Shown: one piece after another, positions 6,449 through 6,481 of the stretch
Layout: every line of letters begins with the position of its first letter
Numbering within the stretch: position 1 is the first letter of the stretch
DNA from: Christensenella sp. UBA4626
Lineage (GTDB): Bacteria > Bacillota > Clostridia > Christensenellales > UBA1242
NCBI GenBank assembly: GCA_002406115.1
Contig: DHNC01000002.1
Location: 31,958-38,438 of the forward strand
Length of the DNA stretch: 6,481 nucleotides
Direction: 5' to 3'
Notes under the pieces: generated by a model
The model's database searches: none
Told to the model about the DNA's origin: nothing
What the model saw: the letters and a program-made list of their open reading frames with translations, nothing else
Program-made: the position numbers and the translations under genes

Positions 6449-6481
6449 ACAAATTTATTAAGAAAATGTGTTTTGGAACCA

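Noticed and set aside
6395..6481. Possible riboswitch or structured leader upstream of pnp
   Set aside because: The predicted leader is only about 20 bases and no stable hairpin is visible. The rest of the segment is promoter and featureless AT-rich DNA. Any rpsO or upstream gene lies outside the window.

Overview
The window looks like chromosomal core DNA from a low-GC Bacillota (Firmicutes) bacterium. The sequence is AT-rich, leucine is mostly TTG, Shine-Dalgarno sites are strong, promoters are sigma-A type, and intrinsic terminators end in T-runs. UGG encodes Trp and the stops read as in the standard code. No RNA genes, insertion sequences, CRISPR arrays or phage genes were seen. The exact lineage cannot be fixed; an uncultured clostridial or bacilli-like gut or host-associated lineage is a guess.

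Layout from the right end, following the minus strand. (1) pnp (polynucleotide phosphorylase, complete, 698 aa) starts near the right edge, with its own extended -10 promoter and a good SD, and ends at a hairpin terminator. (2) An unrecognised 342-aa gene lies on the plus strand, convergent with pnp and divergent from the next gene. It has a good SD, a candidate promoter and a strong terminator. (3) A 230-aa secreted or membrane-anchored polysaccharide deacetylase-like protein of the YlxY type is on the minus strand. It keeps the HxxxH pair but has lost the TFDDG motif. (4) An FtsK/SpoIIIE DNA translocase on the minus strand is cut by the left edge after 722 residues. It has an N-terminal membrane domain, an unusually long acidic linker, and the start of the motor with Walker A and B.

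The minus-strand order pnp, ylxY-like, spoIIIE/ftsK matches a neighbourhood known from Bacillus (rpsO-pnpA-ylxY-mlpA-ymxH-spoVF/dap genes-...-spoIIIE). Here it is collapsed: the protease and dipicolinate/lysine genes between ylxY and spoIIIE are absent, and an unknown gene has appeared on the other strand between pnp and ylxY. The terminators and promoters suggest that each gene is its own transcription unit rather than part of one operon.

The parts that merit a second look are the orphan gene, the altered catalytic motifs of the deacetylase-like protein, and the long acidic FtsK linker. I found no evidence of a new multi-gene system.
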